From an uncultured Chthonomonas sp. (GTDB lineage: Bacteria; Armatimonadota; Chthonomonadetes; Chthonomonadales; CAJBBX01), in the NCBI GenBank assembly GCA_903885605.1, contig CAISJD010000207.1, forward strand, positions 37,874 to 101,873: 64,000 nt of DNA, read 5' to 3'. The notes beneath the pieces were generated by a model that was not told where the DNA came from, did not search any database, and saw only the letters and a program-made list of their open reading frames with translations. The stretch's first letter is position 1. Each line of letters opens with the position of its first letter. A program made the translations under genes and the position numbers. Below are positions 35,783 through 44,370 of the stretch, one piece after another.

Positions 35783-35813
35783 GGCGCACGATTTGTGTAA
35801 GCGAGGTGAGCCT

Positions 35814-37478
35814 ATGGCCGCACAAGGCAAGCGTGTGCCCCCGGTGGCGGCGACGACGCTGGCCATCGCCCTGCTCATCGCGGTGGCGCCGGCAGCGCGG
35901 TGGCTGGCCGGAGTCCAGATCCAGACGCTCTTCGGCTCCCCGTCGGCCCTGGCATGGCTCCTGACCGACCAGGGCGTCCGCGACACCACCCTGGCATCCA
36001 ACGCCGGCATGGCCGCCGACCTTCGCCAGGCCGCCGCGAATGAGCCGAAGGATGCGGGCCTGCAGGTGGCACTGGCGCTGCAGGAGGAGCGGTCCGAGGA
36101 CCCGGCGGCCGACGGCAGGCTGGCTGCCCTGCGCCGGCTGGCGGCCAAAATGCCCGATGCCCCCGCAATCCCGGCCGCCTACATCCGCGTCGCGTCCGGC
36201 TATCGCTTCCCTCCGCGATCCGAGGAGGCCGAGATGGAGCCCGACCGGGGCGCGTCCAGCCGTCCTGCGGCAGCCGATGCAGGTAAGCCGGCGCCCTTCG
36301 CCGAGATCGTGGCGCAAGCGCGGATCGGCGCCCGGCTGGAGCCTGCCAACGGCTTCTTCCCTGCCATGATGGCGGCGGGCCTCCTGCAGCTCGGCAAGGA
36401 CGCGGCGGCGCTGCAATCGCTGGCGCGGGCGGCCGCCTGCCCGCAGTGGGACGACTACGCCATGGCCGAGGTGGAGGGACGCCTTCGGCTGCAGGGCGCC
36501 GCGTTCGGCCGCCTGCCCGCCTCATACCAGGCCGCGGCCCTGGCTTCGCTGGCTTCGCCGCACCTGAGCCGCGTCCGGTCCGCCGCCCGCGTGGCGGTGG
36601 CCCTGGCAGGGGCGCGGGAGGCCGCCGGGAACAAGACCGCCGGGCTGGCCATCCGGGACCAGATCATGCGGCTTGCGAGCCGCATCCGCGCGCATTCCCG
36701 CACGGCCGAGGGCACCCTGACCGGCTGCGCCATCACGGGCATCGCCCTCGCCCGCCCCGGCGGCGCTCCGGCCGGCAAGGGCTCGTCCGGCTCCGACCGC
36801 CTGAAGCGGTTCGCGGCCTACGCCACCAAGGCGGGCGATCCCGCGCTGGCCAAGCGCGCGGCGGCCCGCATGACCACCGCCGACGCCGTGCGCGCCCTCT
36901 GCGTGGAGGGGGCGGCTAAGTCGCCGCTGAGCACGACGCCGGCGCTGCTGGCGGCAGCGTGGGCCGTGGGCATCATCGTGGCCGGCAACGTCCTCTGGAT
37001 CATCCTCCTGTCGGCGGGCAACGGGCTGGTCTGGCGCATGAAGCTGTCGACCCAGTCGGCGCAGGCGGCGCTGATCGCCGGCGTGGTTGTGGCCGCCGGG
37101 GTGGCGATCTTCCAGGCGAGGGGCATCACGGGCCTCGCGCAGGTGGCCGGCTCAGCAAGCGGAGTGCCTGACCCCGGCGCCGCGGCGGGAGGCATGGCCG
37201 GCCGGCTCGCCTCAGCCGGTGCGCTCCTGGCTTCAGGGCTCTTCGCGGTGGCGGTCAGCGCGCTCCTGAGGCGGCGGGGCCGGATGCGCTTCCGGGACGC
37301 GCTTGCGGCCATCACCGGCTGGACCGCCTGCCTGCTGATGGCCGTCTACGCGTTGGGGGCGCTGGGCACACTGCAACTGGACGCCGGCGTCGGCACGGCG
37401 GTGGGCCAGTCCATGGAGCACCAGGGCCGCTACTTCGCCCGGATACTCGGCCGCGACTGGCCCCCGCCGGGCCGATAG
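35814..37478 (+). CDS. Multi-pass membrane protein with TPR-like helical middle
   Basis: A 554-residue inner-membrane protein with GAGGTGA before the ATG. One N-terminal helix (about residues 12-32), a long Ala-rich helical middle with paired-helix spacing like tetratricopeptide repeats (about 55-330), and four further membrane helices towards the C-terminus (about 380-410, 420-440, 460-485, 495-520). No catalytic motif or family is recognised. It probably forms a two-gene unit with the lipoprotein upstream. Confidence 0.75.
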   Translation: MAAQGKRVPPVAATTLAIALLIAVAPAARWLAGVQIQTLFGSPSALAWLLTDQGVRDTTLASNAGMAADLRQAAANEPKDAGLQVALALQEERSEDPAADGRLAALRRLAAKMPDAPAIPAAYIRVASGYRFPPRSEEAEMEPDRGASSRPAAADAGKPAPFAEIVAQARIGARLEPANGFFPAMMAAGLLQLGKDAAALQSLARAAACPQWDDYAMAEVEGRLRLQGAAFGRLPASYQAAALASLASPHLSRVRSAARVAVALAGAREAAGNKTAGLAIRDQIMRLASRIRAHSRTAEGTLTGCAITGIALARPGGAPAGKGSSGSDRLKRFAAYATKAGDPALAKRAAARMTTADAVRALCVEGAAKSPLSTTPALLAAAWAVGIIVAGNVLWIILLSAGNGLVWRMKLSTQSAQAALIAGVVVAAGVAIFQARGITGLAQVAGSASGVPDPGAAAGGMAGRLASAGALLASGLFAVAVSALLRRRGRMRFRDALAAITGWTACLLMAVYALGALGTLQLDAGVGTAVGQSMEHQGRYFARILGRDWPPPGR

Positions 37479-37479
37479 C

Positions 37480-38394
37480 CTACGGGGCGGGCCGCCGGCC
37501 GCGCCGCACGAGCCATACGCCCAGGCCGACCAGGAGCGCCCAGACCGGGCTCCAGATCGCCACCCAGATGACCATCGACCAGATGCTTCGGGCGAAGCCC
37601 ACAAGGCTTCGTCCGGCATCCGACGCCACCTGCCGCGAGCTCCACGATTCGGCGGGCTCCACGGGGCGCTGGCGCGCAGTCTCCCGCAGGGTTACGGTCA
37701 GAGAACAGAAGGCGATGCGGTGCGACAGGAAGCGGAGCCGGCCGCTGGTCTGCTCGATCTCCTCCCGCACGCGGGTCAGCTCCCGTTCGATCGCCAGCGT
37801 GTCGGCCAGCTTGCCCGTTCGGCTCAGATGCGCCAGAAGCCGCTCCTCGGTGCGCTTGAGGTTGCGGACGCGCGAGTCCGAGTCGACGTACTCCTCGGTG
37901 ACATCCTCTGCCGATACGCGCTTGTCGATGAGGCGGCCCAGGGAGGTGACGCGCGAGGTGATGGCGTCGAACCGGGCTGCGGGCACGCGGATGAGCAGCG
38001 TGACGGCAACGCCCTGGATCGGGTCGGTGGTCTCGCTGCCGTCGGCCACGTACCCACCGGCCTGCGTGGCCGACTCGGTGATCTGAGCGGCGGCCTTGCG
38101 CACGTCGGCCGTCTCGACGGTGACGGTACCCTCGCGTATCAGGTACCGGTCAGACGAGGCCCCCTGCAGCTCCGGCAGCCGGGCCGCAGGGCTACCGGGG
38201 GCGCCCTCGCCGGCAGCGGCGGGCGGACCGCCCGCGGACGCACCCCCCATGGCCATCCGGGCCATGGGCATCTGAGCCGCCTGCTTGGACGAGTCGGCGC
38301 TCTCCGCTACCGCGCTCCCCATGTCGGGGCGCCCGCATCCGGGCACGAGCCACAGAGCCGCCAGAACCGCCGATAGCCTTGCCGCCGTCTTCAT
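37480..38394 (-). CDS. DUF4349 lipoprotein
   Basis: A 304-residue envelope protein; GAGGAGGTG precedes the ATG. The signal ends in LVPGC (lipobox, Cys20). After a flexible Ala/Gly/Met-rich stretch comes DUF4349: IREGTVTVETADVRKAAAQITESATQAGGYVADGSET, VTLLIRVPAARFDAITSRVTSLGRLIDKRVSAEDVTEEYVDSDSRVRNLKRTEERLL, then a coiled-coil region and one C-terminal membrane helix (about 265-290). The family is common in Firmicutes and Chloroflexi; its function is unknown. It converges with the membrane-protein gene, the two stops being 1 nt apart. Confidence 0.9.
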   Translation of the reverse strand: MKTAARLSAVLAALWLVPGCGRPDMGSAVAESADSSKQAAQMPMARMAMGGASAGGPPAAAGEGAPGSPAARLPELQGASSDRYLIREGTVTVETADVRKAAAQITESATQAGGYVADGSETTDPIQGVAVTLLIRVPAARFDAITSRVTSLGRLIDKRVSAEDVTEEYVDSDSRVRNLKRTEERLLAHLSRTGKLADTLAIERELTRVREEIEQTSGRLRFLSHRIAFCSLTVTLRETARQRPVEPAESWSSRQVASDAGRSLVGFARSIWSMVIWVAIWSPVWALLVGLGVWLVRRGRRPAP

Positions 38395-38484
38395 GGAACA
38401 CCTCCTCGGCCGGGCCGGCGCGGCTCATAGCCTGCCGGCCCGGGTTGCTGCCGATGCGCGTCCATGGCGTGCGGGGCCACGAAC

Positions 38485-39492
38485 CTACTTGTAGGCTGGG
38501 ATCTCCGTGTGCCCGGACTTGGAGGAGCGCTCCGCCGCCTCCAGGATCGAGATGATCCTGCGCGCCTGCTCGGGCTTCACGTCCAGTTCCGCGCCCTGGG
38601 TCAGGTGCGCGGCGATGTCGTTGTAGTAGGCCTGCCAGTCGGTCTTCTTGTAGGGGACCTCGATCCGGCCGTTGTAGCCGTCATGGTCGACGTAGACCGT
38701 GAACGGCTCCTTCCAGTCGTCGACGATGGCTCCCTTGGTGCCCAGGATGCGCCAGCGCGGCTTCGGAGCCTTGCTGATGCTGCTGGAGGTGAGCTCCGCG
38801 ACGCAGCCGTTGGCGAAGCGGAGGGTGGCATGGCAATGGTCCTCGTTGGAGGCGTCCATCCAGACGCGCTTCTGGAAGTAACCGTCCACCGTGGCGATGT
38901 CCGACGGGATCATGTTGAGGACCCAGTCGAGGAAGTGGGCGCCCCAGTCGTACATGGCGCCGCCGGAGATCTTCTTGTCGGCGCGCCACCAGGTGCCGGG
39001 ATGGCCCCAGCCGCCGAAGTAGGCCTCCAGATGGAAGACATCGCCGATGACGCCCTTGTCGATGATCTCCTTGATGGCCAGGAAGTCGCCGTCGTGCCGT
39101 CGGTTATGGAAGACCGAGAGCATCACGCTGTTGCGCTTGGCCGCGTCGATCATGGCGTCGGCCTCGGCCACGGTGATGCACATGGGCTTCTCGACGATAA
39201 CGGACTTGCCGGCCTCGGCGCAGGCGACGGCGGCGTCGGCATGGGTGTTGTGGGGCAGGATCACCACGCAGAGGTCGACCTCGGGATCCTTCAGGAGCTC
39301 GCCCATGTCGGTGTAGGTGCGGATGCCGGGGTAGTCCTCGGCTGCGGCCTCCATGCGCTTGGGGTCGATGTCGCACGCGGCAACGGTCTGCATGCCGGCG
39401 GCGTTCATCCAGCCTGCGTGCGCCTTGCCCATGTTGAACGCGCCGCCGTATCCGATGACGGCCCCGCGGACGGTCTTGGTCGTTCCTGCCAT
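38485..39492 (-). CDS. Gfo/Idh/MocA family NAD(P)-dependent oxidoreductase
   Basis: A 335-residue cytoplasmic dehydrogenase. The start ATG at 39492 is preceded by GAGAGGTG; an in-frame ATG at 39540 overlaps the stop of the small gene. The NAD-binding loop is VIGYGGAFNMGKAHAGWM (residues about 10-27); the family EKP motif is VEKPMCITVAEADAM (about 100); then NRRHDGDFLAIKEII and GGAMYDWGAHFLDW, carrying the His expected in catalysis. Members oxidise or epimerise sugars, inositols and related alcohols. Context with glycan genes suggests sugar metabolism. Confidence 0.92.
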   Translation of the reverse strand: MAGTTKTVRGAVIGYGGAFNMGKAHAGWMNAAGMQTVAACDIDPKRMEAAAEDYPGIRTYTDMGELLKDPEVDLCVVILPHNTHADAAVACAEAGKSVIVEKPMCITVAEADAMIDAAKRNSVMLSVFHNRRHDGDFLAIKEIIDKGVIGDVFHLEAYFGGWGHPGTWWRADKKISGGAMYDWGAHFLDWVLNMIPSDIATVDGYFQKRVWMDASNEDHCHATLRFANGCVAELTSSSISKAPKPRWRILGTKGAIVDDWKEPFTVYVDHDGYNGRIEVPYKKTDWQAYYNDIAAHLTQGAELDVKPEQARRIISILEAAERSSKSGHTEIPAYK

Positions 39493-39539
39493 CGCGTCAT
39501 GCACCTCTCGTTCTTGGATGATGATAGGCTGCCGAACCA

Positions 39540-39749
39540 CTAAGCGCCGAACAGGTCGCGAACGCGCCTGGCGGCGTCAGACTGCTTGTCGCCCTGCGCC
39601 CGCGCGGCATCCACGTCACGCATGTCGAGAACGAACGATGTCGCGCCCTCCGTGTCGAGCCCCTTGAGGTCCAGGACCAGGTAGCCGTCCGGGGCTGTGT
39701 GGCCCTCATGCACTGTGGCGAATCGGATGCGCTGCTTCGGGAATCTCAT
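39540..39749 (-). CDS. Small conserved-looking cytoplasmic protein
   Basis: A 69-residue protein with AGGAGG six bases before its ATG. Beta-strand phrases (RIRFATVHEGHTAPDGYLVLDLKGL, ATSFVLDMRDVDAARAQ) give a compact alpha/beta look. No known family is recognised. It is the first gene of a two-gene minus-strand unit ahead of the Gfo/Idh/MocA oxidoreductase and has its own promoter at 39785-39813. Confidence 0.68.
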   Translation of the reverse strand: MRFPKQRIRFATVHEGHTAPDGYLVLDLKGLDTEGATSFVLDMRDVDAARAQGDKQSDAARRVRDLFGA

Positions 39750-39784
39750 GTCGTTCCTCCTGCCCGGGCGCCGGGTTGCGAGCC

Positions 39785-39813
39785 ATGTTACCAGTGTGTT
39801 GGCCCCCCGTCAA
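39785..39813 (-). promoter_or_regulatory. Sigma70-type promoter of the small gene/oxidoreductase pair
   Basis: Minus strand: TTGACG (39813-39808), 17-nt spacer, TAACAT (39790-39785). The leader to the ATG at 39749 is about 30 nt. Confidence 0.6.
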
Positions 39814-39913
39814 TACGCAGACAGGGCGGCCCGAGCCGCCGTACTGAACAGCCGACGGGGCTCAGGCCCGGCCGGGAAACCCCAATACACACGGTAGACG
39901 GAGGGAAATGCAA

Positions 39914-40738
39914 ATGAGACGCATCATGGTGGCGTTCGCCGCTGCCGGCCTTATCGCCGCTTCGATCGGCGCCGCTTCGGCGCAGGGCGGACCGGGCGGC
40001 CAGGGTGGTCCGGGCGGCGGCCAGGGCGGCCGGCGGCAGGGCATGGGCATGATGGGCCAGCGCGGCGGCGGCGGAGGCGGCGGCCTCATGCTGCTCCGCG
40101 TCGTTGAGGTGCAGAAAGAGCTTGCCATGACCGAGGAGCAGGTCGGCAAGATCCAGACCAAGCAGGACGAGCTCCGGCAGGTCACCCAGGAGATGATGCA
40201 GGGCATCAACTTCCAGGACATGAGCCAGGAAGAGCGCACGGCCATGATGGCCAAGATGCAGCAGGCCCAGTCCAAGGCCGTCGCATCGATCCTGGACGCC
40301 AAGCAGCTTGTCCGCTTCCAGCAGCTCGAGTACCAGCAGCTGGGCATCAACGCGTTCCAGCGCAAGGAAGTCGCCGACGCGCTCAAGATCACCGAGACCC
40401 AGAAGACCCAGATCCGCGACATCACCCGCGCCGCCATGCAGGCCGCCCGTGACAACCAGCCGCAGGTCGACTGGCAGAACATGACGCAGGAAGAGCGCCA
40501 GGCCGCCATGACCAAGATGCGCGAGCAGCAGACCAAGGCCCAGAAGGAGACCGAGGCCAAGGTCATCGCCGTCCTGACGCCGGCCCAGCAGAAGACCTGG
40601 ACCGACATGAAGGGCGCCGCCTTCAAGTTCCCCGAGAACATGGGCTTCGGCGGACGCCGCCCGGGCCAGGGACGGCAGGGCGGCCCCGGTGGCGGCCCCG
40701 GCGGCCCCGGCGGCGGCAACCCGCCGGCCGGCCTGTAG
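39914..40738 (+). CDS. Secreted Spy/CpxP-like low-complexity protein
   Basis: A 274-residue exported protein. The second ATG (39914) is preferred to that at 39908 because GGAGGG then sits 8 nt away instead of 2. The signal peptide ends at ASAQ (about residue 24). A Gly-rich stretch follows, then about 190 helical residues rich in Gln, Met and Lys with LTPAQ-like phrases (MTEEQVGKIQTKQDELRQVTQEM, LTPAQQKTWTDMKG) typical of LTxxQ-motif periplasmic proteins (Spy/CpxP-like), and a second Gly/Pro-rich tail. Such proteins are stress chaperones or metal-binding sensors in Enterobacteria; here only similarity of pattern is claimed. A clear Rho-independent terminator follows. Confidence 0.82.
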   Translation: MRRIMVAFAAAGLIAASIGAASAQGGPGGQGGPGGGQGGRRQGMGMMGQRGGGGGGGLMLLRVVEVQKELAMTEEQVGKIQTKQDELRQVTQEMMQGINFQDMSQEERTAMMAKMQQAQSKAVASILDAKQLVRFQQLEYQQLGINAFQRKEVADALKITETQKTQIRDITRAAMQAARDNQPQVDWQNMTQEERQAAMTKMREQQTKAQKETEAKVIAVLTPAQQKTWTDMKGAAFKFPENMGFGGRRPGQGRQGGPGGGPGGPGGGNPPAGL

Positions 40739-40757
40739 GCCCGACCGACGCAATACT

Positions 40758-40796
40758 GAGGGGCGGCCCTGACGAAGGGGCCGCCCCTCATCTTTT
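40758..40796 (+). terminator. Rho-independent terminator of the Spy-like gene
   Basis: GAGGGGCGGCCC (40758-40769) pairs perfectly with GGGCCGCCCCTC (40778-40789) around an 8-nt loop, and ATCTTTT follows. Confidence 0.92.
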
Positions 40797-40838
40797 GGGC
40801 ATTCCGGCTTCTGTGCGGGTAGGCCTGTACACCGGGTG

Positions 40839-41033
40839 ACACGCCCCGCGTGTGGGCTACAGGGAGGCTCGCTCCGGGCCGTACCTTTCGGCGAGCGGCC
40901 CTGAAGTCGGTAGCCGGAGTATGCGGCTCCGGCAGGAGGCCGTGCGAGCGACATGCGCAGCAAGCGAACCCGCAGCGGGTACGCCCGACGGCCACGGATG
41001 AGCGCAGGGCCGGGTTTCAGACCCGCCCCTACC
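40839..41033. repeat. Cluster of five hairpins between convergent genes
   Basis: Perfect inverted repeats in series: ACACGC/GCGTGT (40839-40853), GGGCCG/CGGCCC (40876-40901), GCCGGAG/CTCCGGC (40913-40933), ACCCGC/GCGGGT (40968-40980) and CGGGT/ACCCG (41011-41025); the last runs into CCGCCCCTAC, a relative of the palindromic repeat at 24758. No gene is seen in 40797-41049. The cluster could be a degenerate mobile repeat or a structured RNA. Confidence 0.6.
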
Positions 41034-41049
41034 CCGATGCCGCCCGCCC

Positions 41050-43053
41050 CTACTGCTGGAAGCTGTACGTGTTGGCCCGAAGGAAGTACCCCACCACCGG
41101 CCACGCGCAGCCCATGAGGTAGTCGCCGACGATGAGGCCCAGGAAGAACCAGAGCGATTGGCGGTATAGCTTCATGCCGCCGTAGCGGAGGATACTCACC
41201 TTGCAGACCCAGGCGATGATGAGCGGCAGCCAGATCGTGTTCATGGAGTAGCTGCCGGAGACCGCCAGGCCCAGCGGGTGGATAGGCCACCAGGCGAAGC
41301 GCATTCGTATTGCCTGGAGCGCCAGCGTGCCTGCCAGGCCCAGGCCCACGGCCAGCATGGCCGGGATATCGGTGTACTTCGGACTGGCCATCCAGCCCGT
41401 AAGGCGGCTGAAGGCCTCGTTGCCGAACCAGTAGAGGTGCGGGGCCATGCGCGCCTCCACGCCGTACCGGTAGCCCATGTGGTAGAGCGCCCAGTAGCCG
41501 CTGAGGAGGCCCACGAGCGTGGCCAGCCCGATGGCGGCGGCGATGTGCCGCGACGAGATGCCCTTCCGCTCACCCATCTTGAAGGCCTCGAGCTGGTACG
41601 GCATGGCGATGCTCCGGTAGGCCCGGTTGAACCAGTAGAACCAGGTGAGGAGCGTCAGCTGCTGCCCGCCGAAGGCCCGCGTGCCGAAGGCCGCCGTCAG
41701 GATGTAGTCCGGGCCGCCGTTGTGGAGGTCGTGCGCGGGCGGCCCCAGTTCGGCGCGCATGCGGGTGCAGGCCGTGGCGATGGCGAAGTAGATGAGGAAC
41801 GATGCCAGCGCGGTCCAGATGGAAAGCCCGGCCTTCACGAAGAAGCCCACGAGGAACAGGAAGCCCAGCGCCGCGCCGATGAGCGCCGCCCGGTAGGAGA
41901 TCGGATGCTCGTCCTCGTCGGGCGGGGCCGGGCGCCGCGCTTCGCGCAGCACTTGCGCCAGGTGCCCACGCAGACCCCAGAGCGCGATGGCCGCAATGCC
42001 CACATAGCCGCCGAAGCACTGCTCATTGAGGTAGGGGAAGCTCTGGCTGTAGTCCGACCAGCCCGCGAAGCTGCTCAGGATGCGCTCAGCCTTCCAGACG
42101 AAGTAGAAGAACCAACAGGAGAAGAGCAGGTCGGCAGGCAGCAGGAAGCCGAGCCCGATGGCGAAGGGATAGAAGGAGATCGGCGTCCAGCCGATGTTGT
42201 TCCAGGGCTTGGCGGTGAAGTAGGGCGCCATATCGACGATCTTCACGGGGATCGACGGCACGCTGGGAGCCAGCACGTTCACGCCGTTGAGCAGGCTGAT
42301 CCCGGCGGCCGCCACCAGGCCCGCCCACATGAGCCGACGGCTATAGAAGGGCGTCACCGGATCGGTCATATCCATGGGGAGCTGGATGATCGGGTAGCTC
42401 AGCTTCTCGTGCCGCGTCCACTGCCGCCGCCAGATCACGTTGAGGCAGAACATGGTGCCGAAGAGCGCCAGGATGAAAAGCCCCCAGGCCGTCAGCGCGG
42501 GCAGCCATGCGCGCAGGTGCGCCCAGGTGTAGGGGTCGGCGTTGCCCTGGTACCAGTCCTTGAGCGCCTCCTTGTCGGTTACGTGGAACCAGGAGGGCAT
42601 ATGCTGCATGTAGAGCGACGACCAGCCGTTCTGCGCGTTGGCATGCTGCGTCGAGTGGCCCATCATGGGGAGCAGCACGTCCAGGAAGTCGACGCTGGGG
42701 ATGCAGGTCCCGATGGTGAGCATGATGTAGACGATGAGCAGCTCGCCCTGGCTGAAGGCCCACTTCGGGCGCATCCGAGCCGCCGCGCCGTTCAGCGCCG
42801 TGAGCAGGACCAGCAGGCAGATCACGTTGGCGAAGAGCGAGAAGGTGGTGGGATAGGGCCCCGAGGTGCCGCCGGTGCCGGAGCCCTGGTTCGTGGTCAT
42901 CTCCATGTGCACGAGCCAGAAGGCGTTCAGCGGCAGCAGCAGCAGTCCCAGCCCCACGGCGCGCCACGGGAAGCGCGGCCGGACTGGGGCGCGGGTCGGC
43001 TCGTCGGCTGGCAAGGCACTCGACCGGGGCAAGCGTCTCTCCCTGGGCAGCAT
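41050..43053 (-). CDS. DUF6785/DUF6784-type multi-pass membrane protein
   Basis: A 667-residue membrane protein; the ATG at 43053 has a weak AGGGCGAG site, and an alternative is the ATG at 43125. About twelve to fourteen membrane helices, with conserved-looking phrases FSQGELLIVYIMLTIGTCIPSVDFLD, HEKLSYPIIQLPMDMTD, FYPFAIGLGFLLPADLLFSCWFFYF, DYILTAAFGTRAFGGQQLTLLTWFYWFNRAYRS and a His- and Trp-rich end. The family is common in Armatimonadota and Planctomycetota and is related to oligopeptide-transporter-like proteins; its function is unknown. It is divergent from the run of genes that ends with the cyclic glucan synthase, so a transport role there is possible but unproved. Confidence 0.8.
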   Translation of the reverse strand: MLPRERRLPRSSALPADEPTRAPVRPRFPWRAVGLGLLLLPLNAFWLVHMEMTTNQGSGTGGTSGPYPTTFSLFANVICLLVLLTALNGAAARMRPKWAFSQGELLIVYIMLTIGTCIPSVDFLDVLLPMMGHSTQHANAQNGWSSLYMQHMPSWFHVTDKEALKDWYQGNADPYTWAHLRAWLPALTAWGLFILALFGTMFCLNVIWRRQWTRHEKLSYPIIQLPMDMTDPVTPFYSRRLMWAGLVAAAGISLLNGVNVLAPSVPSIPVKIVDMAPYFTAKPWNNIGWTPISFYPFAIGLGFLLPADLLFSCWFFYFVWKAERILSSFAGWSDYSQSFPYLNEQCFGGYVGIAAIALWGLRGHLAQVLREARRPAPPDEDEHPISYRAALIGAALGFLFLVGFFVKAGLSIWTALASFLIYFAIATACTRMRAELGPPAHDLHNGGPDYILTAAFGTRAFGGQQLTLLTWFYWFNRAYRSIAMPYQLEAFKMGERKGISSRHIAAAIGLATLVGLLSGYWALYHMGYRYGVEARMAPHLYWFGNEAFSRLTGWMASPKYTDIPAMLAVGLGLAGTLALQAIRMRFAWWPIHPLGLAVSGSYSMNTIWLPLIIAWVCKVSILRYGGMKLYRQSLWFFLGLIVGDYLMGCAWPVVGYFLRANTYSFQQ

Positions 43054-43161
43054 GGGGCTCGCCCTATGTTCGACGCGGAGGCTCCTGATTCCGTACCGAT
43101 CGGCCTTTCTGGCGACTATCATGATGAAGGCCCGCCTGATGCGCCGCCAAGGAGCCACGCC

Positions 43162-44370
43162 ATGACCCGCCTCGCCGCCTGGATATCGGCGTTCGCCTGC
43201 ACCGCCGCTGCGGCAGTGCCGGCCCCACCGCCCGCCAAGCCCGCCTGGAAGTCGCTGCCCCTGGTGCGGCCCGCCGGGGAGAAGCAGACCCAGGGATGCT
43301 ACACGCTTCCGCTCACGGCGCGGGCCGGCTGGAAGCGGCCGCCCGTCGTCACCAACGACAAGGTGGCGACGGGCCGCAAGCTGGCCAAGGTCATCGTGCT
43401 CATCTACAATCCGCGCCTGCCGAAGCACGAGAACAAGACGCTCACCGAGTACTTCAAGTGGAACGACGCCGTCGAGTACTCGCACATCCTGGCCGACGTG
43501 GTGCGGCAGGCCAGCTGGGGCTACATCAATTACGAGATCGTCGATGTCATCGAGACCGCCCGGTTCCCCAAGCGGCTGGACGGCACCCGATACGACGAAG
43601 AGACCTACCTTGAGGCCAAGCGGACCAACAACTGGTTTCCGATCACCTCCTCCTATCGCGGCTTCTTCGAGGAGAACGGCCTGCTGCAGCGGTGCAAGCG
43701 CGAGGGGATCACCGAGCTCTGGGTCTGGGGCGCGCCGGGAATGCACTTCGACGAGTTCGCGATGTATATTCCCAACCGTTACGCCCGCTTCGGCCCAACG
43801 GACAACCCATGGCTCTATCGCCCCTATGACATCCCGCCGGAGATCGGCCACACCATGTGGGTGATGGGCTTCAACTACGAGGTGGGCGCCGACAACATGA
43901 TCCACAGCTACGCCCACCGGATCGAGAGCATGGCGGCGCTGTCCATGGCCGACGGCATCTGGGATCCCAAGACGCTACGCGACCCGTGGAACGCCTTCTC
44001 CTGGCTGGAGATGGACACGCCGGGCACGCCCTCCATGGTGGGCAACTGCCATGTCCCGCCCAACGGCCAGGGCGGGTACGACTACAACAACAAGCGGCGC
44101 ACGCTCTCCTGGGCCGACGGCTGGCGCAACTACCCCGATGTGCGGGCGAAGCCGCGGGTGATCGGCGCCGCCGAATGGGGCAACAGCCACTTCGGCTATA
44201 TGAAGTGGCTGCTGGAGCGAGTGCCCAAGTTCCCCGGCGCCACGCGGTACGGCTACAACAACTGGTGGGTCATGATCGCCAACACGGACGAGGACCTGCC
44301 GGAGGTCAAGCTGCCCGACCCGACGCGGTTCGTCCTGCCCTCGGGCCTGCCGAAGCCCGCCACGAGATGA
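43162..44370 (+). CDS. Secreted protein of unknown function
   Basis: A 402-residue exported protein; AGGAG lies 7 nt before the ATG and a signal peptide ends near AAAAVPAP (about residue 20). It contains KVIVLIYNPRLPKHENKTLTEYFKWNDAVEYSHILADVVRQASWGYINYEIVDV, FEENGLLQRCKREGITELWVWGAPGMHFDEFAMYIPN, HTMWVMGFNYEVGADNMIHSYAHRIES, and an Asn/Gly/Trp-rich end. The family is unknown to me. It starts a plus-strand run and its stop overlaps the next ATG by one base pattern (ATGA), so it should be cotranslated with the GH144-like gene and function in the same beta-glucan context. Confidence 0.78.
   Translation: MTRLAAWISAFACTAAAAVPAPPPAKPAWKSLPLVRPAGEKQTQGCYTLPLTARAGWKRPPVVTNDKVATGRKLAKVIVLIYNPRLPKHENKTLTEYFKWNDAVEYSHILADVVRQASWGYINYEIVDVIETARFPKRLDGTRYDEETYLEAKRTNNWFPITSSYRGFFEENGLLQRCKREGITELWVWGAPGMHFDEFAMYIPNRYARFGPTDNPWLYRPYDIPPEIGHTMWVMGFNYEVGADNMIHSYAHRIESMAALSMADGIWDPKTLRDPWNAFSWLEMDTPGTPSMVGNCHVPPNGQGGYDYNNKRRTLSWADGWRNYPDVRAKPRVIGAAEWGNSHFGYMKWLLERVPKFPGATRYGYNNWWVMIANTDEDLPEVKLPDPTRFVLPSGLPKPATR

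Noticed and set aside
41278..43161. The plus-strand frame continuous with the secreted unknown protein, upstream of 43162
   Set aside because: It is antisense to the membrane protein at 41050-43053, and the ribosome binding site and signal peptide put the true start at 43162.
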